Shown here one piece after another: positions 12,255 through 23,544 of a stretch of DNA of 64,000 bases; the first letter of the stretch is position 1, and every line of letters starts with the position of its first letter. The DNA is taken from NCBI RefSeq assembly GCF_030272615.1, contig NC_081413.1, positions 100,533,239 to 100,597,238 of the forward strand, written 5' to 3'. The DNA is from Cryptomeria japonica (lineage: Eukaryota; Streptophyta; Pinopsida; Cupressales; Cupressaceae). The position numbers and the translations under genes are program-made. A model generated the notes under the pieces. That model worked only from the letters and a program-made list of their open reading frames with translations. It made no database searches and was not told the origin of the DNA.

Positions 12255-12487
12255 GGTAAATCGTGTTATCTCTCTTTGTTCCTTTCTCTACATCTCTCTC
12301 CTAGGATGTAAACCTATCACTCCACCTGTTTGTTTCTTCCTCCCTCTTTTTTGTCCATATTTATACATCTCTCTCTAGACCTATCTCTCTAACTCTCATT
12401 GAATCCCATATTCCTTCTCTCAATCTCTACACCTATATTTCTACCTCTTCATCACTTGCTCCTCTATCTCATTCTCTATTCCCTAAG
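12255..12487. repeat. Pyrimidine-rich low-complexity tract
   Basis: The plus strand is CT-rich with TACATCTCTCTC-like phrases, comparable in composition to the complement of 28480-29640. Confidence 0.75.
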
Positions 12488-12583
12488 ATATAAAATTTAG
12501 AGGGGAAGAGGAGAGTAGAGGGAAATATCAACAAAAGGAGAGGGGGAGAGAGGTGAGAAGGAGAGGTTCATTGGAGGAAGGGG

Positions 12584-12670
<87 letters not shown>

Positions 12671-13035
12671 GGGGGGTGATTGGGGTGAAGAGAGAATGAG
12701 AGGGAGAGGGGAAAGTATCAACAAAGAGAGAACAAAGATGGGGAAAGAAGTGAAGAGAGAGAGAGAGAGAGAGAGTAATTAGGGGGTGGGGAGAGGGGGA
12801 GAGGGAAGTATCTATAGAGGTATAAGAGGAGAGATCAGAGAGAGAGGGTAATTGAGGGGAAGAAATAATGAGAGATATTTGTGTATAATTAATGGATAAG
12901 AAGAGAGGGTGAGGGGTAAGTATCAACAAAAGGAGAGAGGGATAGATGCAGAGAGAGGTGAAGAGAGTGATAGAGAAAGGATAATTAGGGGGAGAGGGAA
13001 GTATTAGCAAAGAGATAGAGAGAGAGGGTAATTAG
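12488..13035. repeat. Purine-rich minisatellite with (GA)n core
   Basis: The plus strand is almost all A/G. A pure (GA)n run spans about 12588-12669. Recurrent phrases are GGTAATTAGGGGG and GAAGTATCAACAAA, which appear complemented in the adjacent pyrimidine block. It translates to meaningless Leu-Ser repeats and is not a gene. Confidence 0.9.
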
Positions 13036-13846
13036 GGGGCTCTCTCCCCATCTCTCCCCCTCTTCCTCTATTGATACTCCCCCCCCCCTCTCTCTCCCCC
13101 TTCGTTGATACTTCCCTCTCCCCCCTCCCCCCTCCCCCTAATTACCTTCTCTTTGAACCTCTCTCCATTTTTTAATAATTTCCCATCCCCCCTCTCCTCC
13201 TACCCCCTATTTACCCCCAACTCTCTCTCTCTCTAATTATCTCTTCCCCGATTATCGTCTCCCTCTCACACCTATCTCCCCCTCTAACTTTACCCCAACT
13301 CTCTCTCATTCTCTCTTCCCCCCAATTACTCTCTCTCTCGCAACTCTCTCCCCCTCAAGCCCTTTATTGATACTTCCCTCTCCCATTCTCCCCCTCTCCC
13401 CCTCACCCTTAATTATCCCCCCCTCTCTCTCTCTAGATACTTCCCTCTCCCCCCTCTCCCCCTCCCTATAACTACCCTCTATCTCTCTCTTCACTTCTCT
13501 CCCCTTCTCTCCCTCTATTGATACTTTCCCTTCTCCCCCTCTCCTCCTACACCCTTATTTCCCCAACTCTCTCTCTCTCATTCTCTCCTACCCCCAATTA
13601 CCCTTTCTCTCTTTAACATCTCTCCCCCTCTCCCTTTATTGTTACTTTCCTCACCCCTCTCTCCCCCTCCCCCTAATTACTCTCTCTATCTCCCTCTCTC
13701 TCTCACATTATATTCCCCCCTAATTACCCTCTCTCTCTTACACCTCTTTCCCCTCTCCCTCTTCTCCTAATTAAGCTTTATCTCTCTCTTTACCTCTCTC
13801 CCCATCTCTACTTCTCTCCCTTTGTTGATATCCCCTAATTATCCCC

Positions 13847-13933
<87 letters not shown>

Positions 13934-13960
13934 CCCCAATAATCCTCTCTTTCTCTAACC
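13036..13960. repeat. Pyrimidine-rich minisatellite with (CT)n core
   Basis: The plus strand switches abruptly from purine to pyrimidine at about 13035. A loose unit of about 100 bp (TTGATACTTCCCTCT ... CCCTAATTACC) repeats through the block, which ends in a pure (CT)n run at about 13848-13930. It is the inverted counterpart of 12488-13035. Confidence 0.88.
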
Positions 13961-13974
13961 TCTCTTCCACCGTC

Positions 13975-14363
13975 TGACCTCTAAGGACACCATATGATCC
14001 ATTAGGACATCATATTGTCCTCAGGGATCATAAGATGTCCTAAGGGATCCTATGGTGTCCTAAGGGGTCATATGGGTTCCTAAGGGGCCACACGTGTTAG
14101 AACACCATGTATGACCCCTTAGGAAACCATATGGACATCATGGTGTCCTAAGGGGTCATATGGTGTCGTTATGGATCATATGGGGTCCTAAGGGGCTACA
14201 CATGTGTTAGAACACCATATGACCCCTTAGGACACCATATGACCCATTAGGACATCATATTGTCCTAAGGGGTCATATGGTTTCTTAAGGGTTCATATGG
14301 TGTCGTTAGGGGTCATATGGGGTCCTAAGGGGCCAGGAATGTGCTAGAACACCATATGACCCC
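13975..14363. repeat. Bidirectional 20-bp satellite, left segment
   Basis: Tandem copies of GGGGTCATATGGTGTCCTAA and of its reverse complement are mixed within the array, with higher-order marks CCACACATGTGTTAGAA. It is cut at 14363 by the gypsy insertion and continues at 23545. Confidence 0.92.
14359..14363. repeat. Target site duplication of the gypsy element (left copy)
   Basis: ACCCC, matching the right copy ATCCC at 23545-23549 with one C-to-T difference. Both belong to the satellite unit. Confidence 0.7.
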
Positions 14364-16414
14364 TGTAATGTCCCCTTCTTAGTAGGAAGTAACTAGTGGT
14401 CCATTAGCCTATTCCAAAAACCCATAGGCTAACTAGAATGAGGGACGAGGGTTTTCTATTTTTGTGGAGTTCCGCGAGAGAAAATTGATGATGATCTAGT
14501 AGGGATTCTTTGATTCTGACTGTGGATTCATTCTAGGTTTTTTGAGAAATTCACAGAGGTATAACATGCATCTTGTTCTGAAGTGGTTTCTAAACTTATT
14601 ATTTTTAGTAAGTTGGTGGTAGCTGGATTTTGAGGTTTTTCTGGGTTTTCTGAGCTCATTCTCAGGGTTCGGCAAGCATGTTTTTTGGAGTTTTTTCATG
14701 ACTTGCTATTTTTAGTTAGCATCAGTTCAGACAGTACTATTTTTGGCAGTCTTGAGTAGAGCTCTAATCCACTTCAGATTAGTATTTTTTGCACTTCAGT
14801 TCACATGGTTGATTTGGCAGTGATCAGTGGTTGATTTATAATTGATTAATTAAATATTATTACTTTATCTTAAAGTTTGATATTTAATTATTTTATTAAT
14901 CAATTTTGGAGGAATGACTTAGGAAGGAAAAATAATATCATTTATCCTAAGTCATATTTTATTTCCTAAGTTAGGTGGGCACCCAAAAAATGAAGTCGTT
15001 TCATATTTTATAATGTTTTCCATGGTTCGAACTTGTGTACCTTGGCTAAGTTCGACTAGGAGGCTTGGAGGGTAGATGCCAAGTATGGAAGGGGTCATCA
15101 AATGAAATGAAATGAATTGCAAGGGAATTTGGCATCATTTGCATTTGAATTTCAGATTCAGAAATCTATAAATACAAGGTTGGGTGCCTCATTTTGCTTA
15201 TCTTGGATAAATTATAATGTTATGTTGTCGAAATTGTGATGAGTTTGAGCTTCGGAGTTGTGGCTTCCTAGCTTGCACAGTTTCATACTTGAAATACAGT
15301 ACCTATCTGATCAATGTGTTTATTCGAGAAGTTTTGTGAGTGTGTTTCCAGTTTTCAGTGTGTGTGTTTTAGAATTTTAGAGTGTGGAGTGTTTTCCTGT
15401 GTTGTTGGTTTGGTGTGGCTGAAGTGAAGAATTGTTCATATCTTCTTGTGTGTTTGGCGTGTGGTTACGTGTATCATCTCCATCTCATCCTATACCTTGG
15501 TCAATGAAGTTCACCATTTTGCATATCTTGAAAAGCTGATTTGGATTTTATGTAGCAAGTCAAACTTCTCAGCAGGGTCGTCCCCTTTCCTTGGCTGCCT
15601 CGGGTTGCATGCAGATTGTTTGTGGTGTTCACGGTGCAGGTTTGAGGTTCTATTTGTGTTGTCAATGTTATATCTCTTATTTTCTTCTACTTTTGTGTTA
15701 TTTAGAGTTGATTTGGAGAAGTTATGAGCATTTTGCGGTGTCTGTAGCTTGCTCGTTTGTGTGTTTTTTTGTGTGTGTTATTGATTTTAATAATTTCATA
15801 GTTGTGTGTTAGAAGAGCTTTTTGGTATGAGTAGTCTAAGTTGGTTGGGGAGTGATTATCTATTATTGTAGTAGTTGTTGGACTTATTATCAACACTTAG
15901 TTCTTCATTGTATATGATTTGTAATGTTGGTTAGTAGTACTAATAGCATAGTTTTGTTATTTCTTAGTCCCACTGTATAAGTGGAAGAGGTTGTCTATGC
16001 TACCTATCTTTGGGGTAGTAATAATTCCTAATGTGCATTGTAAAGCTAATTAGTAGTACTAACAACTATCTTCTGGATTATTGCTTGTAGTTAGTCCCAC
16101 TGCATAAGTGGAAGAAGCTGGCTTAGCCACCTATTTTTTAATAGTTTAATATTGTCCTCCCGCTACACAAGCGGTTGAGTTGAAAAGTGGAAGGGGTTGG
16201 CTTGTCATCCAGATATTGTGAGAAGTTTTTAGTTTGCATCTAACGATCCCCTATGTAATGTATTCTCTCACCCTCCTAGATTGGGCTCTCGGTGATCAAA
16301 AGGTGTTAGGGTTACTTTTCGCAAGATTTGAGATTTTAGTTCTAACCCTAACAAGTGTTTGTATTGTTTGCAAATCTGAAAAAATAATTGAAAAAAATTA
16401 AGGGGAATATTACA
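14364..16414 (+). repeat. 5' LTR of the gypsy element
   Basis: It starts TGTAATGTCCCCTTC and ends AATATTACA (2051 bp). A TATA box (TATAAATA, 15167-15174) fits a U3/R promoter. It carries a hairpin of the form ACTTACTA-TTTT-TAGTAAGT (14594-14613, with one mismatch; a more decayed copy at 14701-14720). Compared with the 3' LTR it lacks roughly 170 bp near 16180, where the two sides of the gap share GTTGA. Confidence 0.93.
15167..15174 (+). promoter_or_regulatory. LTR TATA box
   Basis: TATAAATA in the 5' LTR. The equivalent is preserved in the 3' LTR (about 22121-22132) and the solo LTR (about 45643-45651). Confidence 0.6.
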
Positions 16415-16415
16415 G

Positions 16416-16430
16416 TGGTATCAGAGCCAC
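16416..16430 (+). promoter_or_regulatory. Primer binding site (initiator-Met tRNA type)
   Basis: TGGTATCAGAGCCAC lies one base after the 5' LTR end. It is complementary to the 3' end of plant initiator methionine tRNA, the usual primer in plant LTR elements. Confidence 0.9.
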
Positions 16431-16462
16431 TCTTCTTGCTAGCCTGTGTGTTAAGAGTTCTC

Positions 16463-17800
16463 CATGAGTGATAGAGATATTTGATACTACAAAAGAGAAC
16501 AAAGAAGGCAACAATTTCAGATACTATCAGTGCCAGTGGAAGAGACCTTTTTAGAGGTTTTGAGAAACAGAAAGAAAGAGGTTGATTCAGCTGATTCAGT
16601 GGATTCAATGGTAGAGAAAACATCAGATCAGAATGGTGCCGATGGGGTTGTGCAGAGAGTTGAGAAAAATTTCAATACTATGATGGACATGAAGTCCTAG
16701 TTGCTAGACACATTGAATCAAAATGTTGGTGGTGGTCGAAGTCAAAATCAAGACATCAATAGCCACAATGCCAGTACCTCTAACAATTCAAGTGGTAATA
16801 GGAATGGCAACAACCATAGTAGCACAATGGTGGAATACCTGTAGATTCGGTGTCAAGACCCTTGCAACCTGTATTCCTTCCAAAGAAAGAACTACCACCT
16901 ATGGTAGAAGTCCTAGTAGCTGATGAGATATGGGCATGTTACATGGAGTATGCATCACTTCCCATCAACATTTGTGACATTTTGTCCCTTGATCAATTCA
17001 CGAATCAAAAAAAGAGAAGGGAAGGGAGGTTTGATAACCAATACTCTGCTCCAAGGGACTATCAACAATCCCTTGGGAAGGTCACTCTAGCACATTTTGA
17101 TGGGAGCAATAAGAGTATAGCTAGAGCTTGGGTTCAGAAATTGGACAATTATTTTTCCTTGAGGTCGATGCCCAAAGAAGATGCCCTCAAGTTTTCTACC
17201 TTGTACTTGGATGGTGTTGCTCATGAATGGTGGTACCATGGGTTGGTCACCCTTGGACACAATTTTATAACTAGATATGTTGAGTTCACAAACAAGTTGA
17301 TTGAAAAGTTTGATTCTAAGGACCAAGAGGTTAAATTCAGAGAGCTTGCATAGCTCAAACAACAACGCTCCCTGGACAATTACATAACTAAATTCCAGAA
17401 CCTTTATGTTATGGCTAGTAGTATTTCTAAGAAGAGGCTAGTGGTCTTATTCACTGAAGGACTTTAAGAGCCCTTGAAAGGTTGGGTTAAAGATTTTGAT
17501 CCACCTACCTTACCTGAATCAATCAAGAAGTCTAGGAGTATGGAGTTGGCTACTCTTAAAACCAAATTTCAGTCCAAGCCTTTTCCTTCCCAAAAGGACA
17601 CAAAGAATTTTTCAAATCAGATCAAGAAGTTTCCTTCTCGGATGGATGTCGAGGTCCACCAAGAGCTCTGGAGGAAGAATTTATGTTATTCTTGCAGAGA
17701 ACCTTGGGTCATGGGAAAGGCAATTTACATCAAATGTAGTCCTATTCAGCTGATGGATCAGATTCTAAAATCTTCGAACAACAGAATAAGATTGAGGACG
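16463..17800 (+). pseudogene. Gypsy gag (capsid and decayed zinc knuckle)
   Basis: This would form the virus-like particle. The first start-like ATG is at 16463, followed within a few codons by a stop. The best-preserved capsid part is 16850-17353 (167 codons, containing the Retrotrans_gag-like tract with AHEWWYHG), continuing past TAG and TAA stops to 17474-17800. The nucleocapsid knuckle is visible only as CYSCREPWV followed by a damaged sequence at about 17686-17735, so the CCHC pattern is lost. Asn/Ser-rich linkers at 16730-16830 are typical of gag. Not functional. Confidence 0.8.
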
Positions 17801-17918
17801 AGTATGAAAAGGCCCCCGAAGAGCCTAAAAGTGAACAAGATGATAGAGGTGTGGTTGCTCAACTCTCGAGCCTTCACAAGAATGAGTCTTTTAGAGTTTG
17901 GGGAGTGTTGGGAGAGTA

Positions 17919-18290
17919 CTGTGTCATAGCTCTTATTGATATAGGAGAAACTCACAACTTCATTGATGAAAGAATTGTTGCAAAGAGAGGGCTAGTGACT
18001 GAAGAAATTTAAGGATTCAAAGTCATGGTAGCTTATGGCTCCACCATATCATGCAATCAGATGATTTACAACATGTCTTTGAAGTTGGAAAACCATGAGA
18101 TTTGAGATGACTTCTTTGTGGTGAACAAGGGAGGGATTAATGATGCAGTCCTTGGCATTTAGTGGCTGAGATATCTTGATGAGATCACTCTAAATCTGCA
18201 AACCATGGAATTAAAATTCATGTCCGATGGGAAGAGGGTAGTGTTGCAAGGATTGTCTAATGGTGGTCTCAGAATTATTCATTAAAGAGG
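17919..18290 (+). pseudogene. Gypsy aspartic protease remnant
   Basis: The retropepsin active-site region reads LIDIGETHNFID at about 17931-17966, where the family has an Asp-Ser/Thr-Gly triad. Here the middle residue is Ile, so the site is damaged. Stops interrupt the rest of the domain (about 18010, 18104 and 18160). Confidence 0.72.
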
Positions 18291-18569
18291 ATGGAGTGGC
18301 TGATCATACATGACCAAGTGGAATGGGCAACAAAGTGTATAATAATGCGATCAAGTCCACTTGAAGAAAAGGGAACCTACTCTGCAGACATTCAAGCATT
18401 AATCACAAAAAAGAGTAAGGTTTTTGGGAATCCACCTCTTGCTAGACCTCCAGAGTGCATGGTTATGCCATCTATCTCACTTGAAGAGAAAATATGTTAT
18501 CCTAATGATAGTCAAGATTTGATTATAAAAAGGAGTAGGGTGTTTGAGAATCCACCTCCTGGTAGACCT

Positions 18570-19440
18570 CTTGAGTGAGGTACTGAACACATTATTGAGC
18601 TAGAAGAAGGAGCTAAGCCTGTTATGACTTCTCCTTATTGGTACCCAAAGAAGAAGAAGGATGAGATCGAGAAAGACATTAAGGAGCTTCTTGACAAGGG
18701 ATACATTAGGCCAAGAAAGAGCCATTTTGCTTCAGTTGTAGTTTTGGTTAAGAAGAAGGATGGGACCATGCACATGTGCGTGGATTATCGAGCACTCAAT
18801 CAAAAAACCATAAAAAATTAGTACCCTATCTCGAGAATTGATGAGCTACACAGTGTCATGTTATTTTCAAAGATTGACTTGAGATCAAGCTACCATCAAA
18901 TCAGAATGAGGGCATTAGATGTTGAGAAGACTGCTTTCAGATGCCACTTTGGGCCTTTTGAATTCTTAGTCATGCCTTTTGGTTTGACTAATGCTCCTGC
19001 CACATTCTAGTCTTGCATGAACAAGATTTTCCAGAAGCAGCTAAGGAAGTTTGTGCTCATCTTTTTCGATGACATCCTTATTTTCAGTAAATCATGTACT
19101 GAGCACTTATAGCATTTGGATGAGGTACTTAGCATCTTGGAGTCTGAGTCATTGTTTGCAAAGGATTCAAAATCATGTGAATTTGGCATGAGAGAGTTTC
19201 TCTATCTTGGTCACATTTTCAGTGTAGAGGGTGTGAAGGTTGATCCTGAAAAGGTAAAGGTTATCATTGATTAGCCTCCACTTAAAAACATAACACATTT
19301 GAAAGGATTCATGGGTCTATGTGGTTTCTACCAAAGGTTTGTGAAGGGTTACTCTCATTTGGTTGCCCCCCTCATGGATCTCACTAGAAAAGGAGCCTTT
19401 GAATGGTTAGAAAAGGCACAAGCGGTGTTTGATTAGTTTA
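18570..19440 (+). pseudogene. Gypsy reverse transcriptase remnant
   Basis: The region matches the RT palm and fingers: [43 protein letters not shown], and the catalytic FFDDIL block at about 19060-19080 (two Asp retained). The order and spacing are normal for gypsy RT. At least five in-frame TAG codons interrupt it (about 18821, 19008, 19108, 19273 and 19434), several at positions where relatives have Gln or Trp. Confidence 0.88.
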
Positions 19441-19985
19441 AGGAGATTATGAGCTCGTGCCCTATTTTGGCTTTACTAGATTTCACCAAGCCCTTTGAAC
19501 TACAATGTGATGCATCAGGAGAAGGAGTTAGTGTGGATCTCATGCAAGACAAGCATCCTATTGTCTTTGAAAGCGGAAAGTTGAGAGGAGTTGAGAGGTT
19601 ATATTCCATATATGACAAAGAGATGATTTCCATAATGCATGCTCTTGCAAAATTTAGACAGTACCTTGTGGGGATTAAGTTTATTGTTAAGACTGATCAT
19701 AACAGTCTTAAACATTTCATGCACCAGAGGGACCTGAATGAAAGACAATGAAAAATGGGTGAGTAAGCTACAGGCTTACTACTTTGACACTGAGTATGTC
19801 AAGGGGAAAAATAACATTGTGGTTGATGCTTTGTCTAGAAGACCCCACTTGAGCTCTTTGTGTGAGCTTACTATAGATTGGAGGGACTTGTTGCTTTTTG
19901 ATTATGCCAAAAATTAGTTTGCAACCAACATTATTGAGGGTACTTTTCATGATGAAAAGTACAAATTTGTTGATGAGTTGATTTT
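19441..19985 (+). pseudogene. Gypsy RNase H remnant
   Basis: RNase H motifs ELQCDASGEGV (about 19497-19530), YDKEMISIMHALAKFR, VKTDHNSLKHFM and, after a one-base frame change at about 19750, KGKNNIVVDALSRRP. It is continuous with the RT as expected for gypsy Pol. Confidence 0.85.
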
Positions 19986-20860
19986 ATACAAGGGAAGGAT
20001 CTTCATTGTGCCTAAATCTAAGCTCAAGGAGAAGATTTTGCAGACCTTCCATGAAATTCCTCTTGCTAGTCACCAAGGTTATTTCAAGACTTACAGGCAT
20101 ATTCAAGAAATATTTTTGTGAAAAGGATTGAAAAACAATGCCTTGAGCTACATCAAGGAGTGTCATACATGCCAAAAGAAAAAAGATGAGAATACTCTAC
20201 CTATTTGTTACAACCTTTGCCCATTCCTAGTTAGAAATGGTAAAGTATATCCATGGATTTCATCACAGAGTTGCCACGGGCCATGGGGAAGGATTGTATA
20301 TATGTTGTGGTGGATAGATTGACCAAGATTGATCACTTTTTTGACATCACCAGCTCAATTTGTTGATGTGTTCTTTCGAGAGGTGTTCAGATTGCATGGA
20401 TTGTCGAAGAACATTGTAAGTGATAGGGAAAAGTTCCTAAGTACCTTTTGGCAGGAGATCTTCATATAATGTGGTTTTGTGCTCACTCCAAGTACAAGTT
20501 AGACCCACAGACTGGTGGGAAAACTGAGATTGTGAAAAAGTGGTTGGAAGGCTATCTCAGAAATTGTCTCGGAGCAGTAGAACGCATGGGTGAGATGGCT
20601 TCACCTAGGGGAGTATTGTTACAACTCCTCCTATAACATGTCCATCAAAATGTCACCTTTCATGGCACTATATGGTTATGAAACTCCTAGCTTCGCTGAT
20701 TTGATATTTGGTGATAGCAAAACCCCTTAGGCGAAGGACATGATGCAATAGAGCCAGGATATTTTGAGGTCCTTGAGGAACAATCTCCACCATGCACATA
20801 ATCAATAGAATTTGTATGCTGGGCAGCAATAGATTGAGCACACCTTTAAGGTGGGTGACA
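19986..20860 (+). pseudogene. Gypsy integrase remnant
   Basis: The N-terminal HHCC zinc-binding region is recognisable (His pair around 20050-20100, CHTC at about 20160-20175). The catalytic core is broken by stops and frame changes but retains [20 protein letters not shown] (about 20390-20450) and the later SPFMALYGYETP tract (about 20655-20690). Dead copy. Confidence 0.82.
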
Positions 20861-21245
20861 TGTTCTACTTGAGGCTCCAGCCTTATAGACAGTCTACTCT
20901 CAAGAAGAGTGGAAATGCAAAACTAAAGCCACATTTCTATGGACCTTTCAAAGTTAACAAGAGAGTTGGGGAAGTGGTGTATGAGTTGGAACTTCTGGCG
21001 AACAATAGAATTCATAATGTATTTCATGTGTCTCACCTTAAGAAGGCTATTGGACATAATGTACTAGCTTCAACAAAGTTGCCTCCACTAGATGAGGAGG
21101 GAGAGTTGGTTTCGATTCCTAGAGCTATCATTGACTTTAGGGAGTGTTCTTTGAGAAAAAAGGGTGATCAATGAGTACTTGATCAAATGGAAGACCTTAC
21201 CAGTGGAGGATGCCACTTGGGAGAATGAGGAGATGTTGTAGCATC
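20851..21245 (+). pseudogene. Gypsy integrase C-terminus with chromodomain-like end
   Basis: 107 open codons (20851-21174) include GPFKVNKRVGEVVYELELL and NVFHVSHLKKA, the GPF/Y and following segments of gypsy integrases. After a frame change, EYLIKWKTLPVEDATWENEE (about 21172-21232) matches the pattern of a chromodomain, which in chromoviruses directs integration to heterochromatin. The location in a satellite agrees with that, but this is inference. Confidence 0.75.
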
Positions 21246-21277
21246 CAGGCTTGCGATTGCTTGTGGGCAAGCAATCT

Positions 21278-21291
21278 TGGGGAGGGCAGAC
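21278..21291 (+). promoter_or_regulatory. Polypurine tract
   Basis: The purine-rich stretch TTGGGGAGGGCAGAC lies immediately before the 3' LTR, the plus-strand DNA priming site. Confidence 0.7.
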
Positions 21292-23544
21292 TCTAATGTC
21301 CCCTTCTTAGTAGGAAGTAAACACTAGTCCATTAGCCTATTTTGGAAACCTATAGGCTAACTAGAATGAGGAATTAGTGTCTCATTTTTTGTGGAGTTCT
21401 GCGAGAGAAAATTGATGATGATTTGGTAGGGATTCTTTGATGATGATTTGGTAGGGATTCTTTGATTCTGATTATGGATTCCTTCTGGGTTTTTTGAGAA
21501 ATTTACAGAGGTATAACATGTGTCTTGTTTTGAAGTGGTTTCTGAACTTACTATTTTTAGTAAGTTGGTGTTAGTTGACTGGATTTTGAGGTTTTCTTGG
21601 GTTTTCTGAGCTCATTCTCAGGGTTTGATGAACATTTTTTCGGAGTTGTTTTCATGACTTACTATTTTTAGTAAGTGTTAGTTCAGATAGTACTATTTTT
21701 GGTAGTCTCGAGCAAAGCTCCAATCCAGTTCAGATTATTATTTTTTGTACTTTAGTTCACATGGTTGATTTGGCAGTGATCAGTGATTGATTTATAATTG
21801 ATTAATTAAATATTATTACTTTATCCTAAAGTTTGATATTTAATTATGTTACTAATCAATTTTGGAGGAACGACTTGGGAATGAAAAATAATATCATTTA
21901 TCTGAAGTCGTATTTTATTTCCTAAGTCAGTTGGGTGCCCAAAAAATGAAGTCATTTCATATTTTATAATGTTTTCCATGGTTTGAACTTGTGTACGTTG
22001 GCTAAGTTCAACTAGGAGGCCTGGAGGGTGGACACCAAGTATGGAAGGGGTCATCAAATGAAATGAAATGAATTGTGAGGGAATTTGGTGCCATTTGCAT
22101 TTGAATTTCAGATTCATAAATCTATAAATACAAGGTTGGGTACCTCATTTTGGTTATCTTGGAGAAATTATAATGTTATGTTGTCAAAATCGTGATTGAG
22201 TTTGAGCTTCGGAGTTGTGGCTTCCTAGCTTGCATAATTTCATACTTGAAATACAATACCTAGTTGACCAATGTGTTTATTGGAGAATTTTTGTGAGTGT
22301 GTTTCCAGTTTTCAGTGTGTGTGTTTTACAATTTCAGAGTGTGGAGTGTTTTCCTGTGTTGCTGGTTTGGTATGGTTGAAACAAAGAAATGTTCATATCT
22401 TATTGTGTGTTTGGTGTGTAGTTCCAGGTATCATCTTCATCTCATCCTATACCTTGGGCGATAAAGTTCACCATTTTGCGGATCTTGAAAAGTTGATTTG
22501 AATTTTATGTAGCAAGTCAAACTTCCCAGTAGGGTCATCCCCTTTCCTTGGCTGCCTTAGGTTGCATGCAGATTTTTTTTGGTGTTCATGGTGCAAGTTT
22601 GAGGTTCTATTTGTGTTGTCAATGTTATATCTCTCATTTGCTTCTATTTTTGTGCGGTTTAGAGCTGATTTGGAGAAGTTATGAGCATTTTGTGGTGTTC
22701 ATAGCTTGCTGGTCTGTGTGTTTTTCTATCCGTGTTATTGATTTTCAGAATTTCATAGTTGTGTGTTAGAGAGATTTTTTGTGTGAGTAGTCTAATTTGG
22801 TTGGGGAGTGATTATCTATTATTGTGGCAGTTGTTGGACTTATTATCAGCACGTTGTTCTTCATTCTATATGATTTGTAATGTTGGTTAGTAGTACTAAT
22901 AGCAGAGTTTTGTTATTTCTTAGTCCCACTACATAAGTTGAAGAGGTTGGCTATGCCACCTATCTTTGGGGTAGTAATATTTCATGTATTAATAATCCAT
23001 AATATGCATTGTAAAGCTAATTAGTAGTACTAACAACTATCTTCTGGATTATTGCTTGTAGTCTCACTGCATAAGTGGAAGAGGCTGGCTTAGCCGCCTA
23101 TTTTATATATTATAATATTGTCCTCCCTCTACACAAGTGATTGAGTTGATTGTGATATGTTGTCCTCCCATTGAATAAGTGATGGAGTTGATAGTAAATT
23201 CATTTCTAGTCCTCCTGCTGCATAAGCAGTAGAGTGATTTTTCTTCAGTTTCTTGTATCATCCTTGGTTGGTTTACCGCCAAGTGATCTTCAATATTGTT
23301 CATATCCCGTTGAAAAGTGGAAGGGGTTGGCTTGTTGTCTAGATATTGTAAGCAGATTTCAGTTTGCATCTAATGATCCCCTATGCACTATATTCTCTCA
23401 CCCTCCTGGATTGGGCTCTTGGTGATCAAAAGGTGTTAGGGTTACTTTCCGCAAGATTTTAGATTTTAGTTCTAACTCTAATGGGTGTTTGTATTCTTTG
23501 GAAATCTAAAAAATAATTGAAAAAAAATTAAGGGGAAAATTACA
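21292..23544 (+). repeat. 3' LTR of the gypsy element
   Basis: 2253 bp. It begins TCTAATGTCCCC (the terminal TG mutated to TC) and ends AAAATTACA. It carries two intact ACTTACTA-TTTT-TAGTAAGT hairpins (21546-21565, 21657-21676), a short local duplication near 21425-21455 absent from the 5' LTR, and a run of CCTCCCNCTGCATAAGCGG-like repeats (23120-23300) mostly deleted from the 5' LTR. Confidence 0.93.

Larger units (their letters stand above)
14364..23544 (+). mobile_element. Ty3/gypsy LTR retrotransposon (chromovirus-like), full length, decayed
   Basis: The element is complete. 5' LTR is 14364-16414, primer binding site 16416-16430, gag-pol remnants 16463-21245, polypurine tract about 21278-21291, 3' LTR 21292-23544. 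It sits inside the satellite, and the target repeat can be followed across the gap: the left flank ends ACCCC and the right flank begins ATCCC (duplication with one change). The coding region keeps gag, protease, reverse transcriptase, RNase H, integrase and a chromodomain-like end, but in several frames with many stops, so it cannot make its proteins. Domain order (integrase after RT/RNase H) is that of Ty3/gypsy. An LTR of the same family lies alone at 44946-47024. Confidence 0.95.

Noticed and set aside
12497-13010. Antisense ORFs of 75 and 160 codons rich in Leu-Ser repeats
   Set aside because: They are translations of (GA)n/(CT)n minisatellite; no domain or codon structure.
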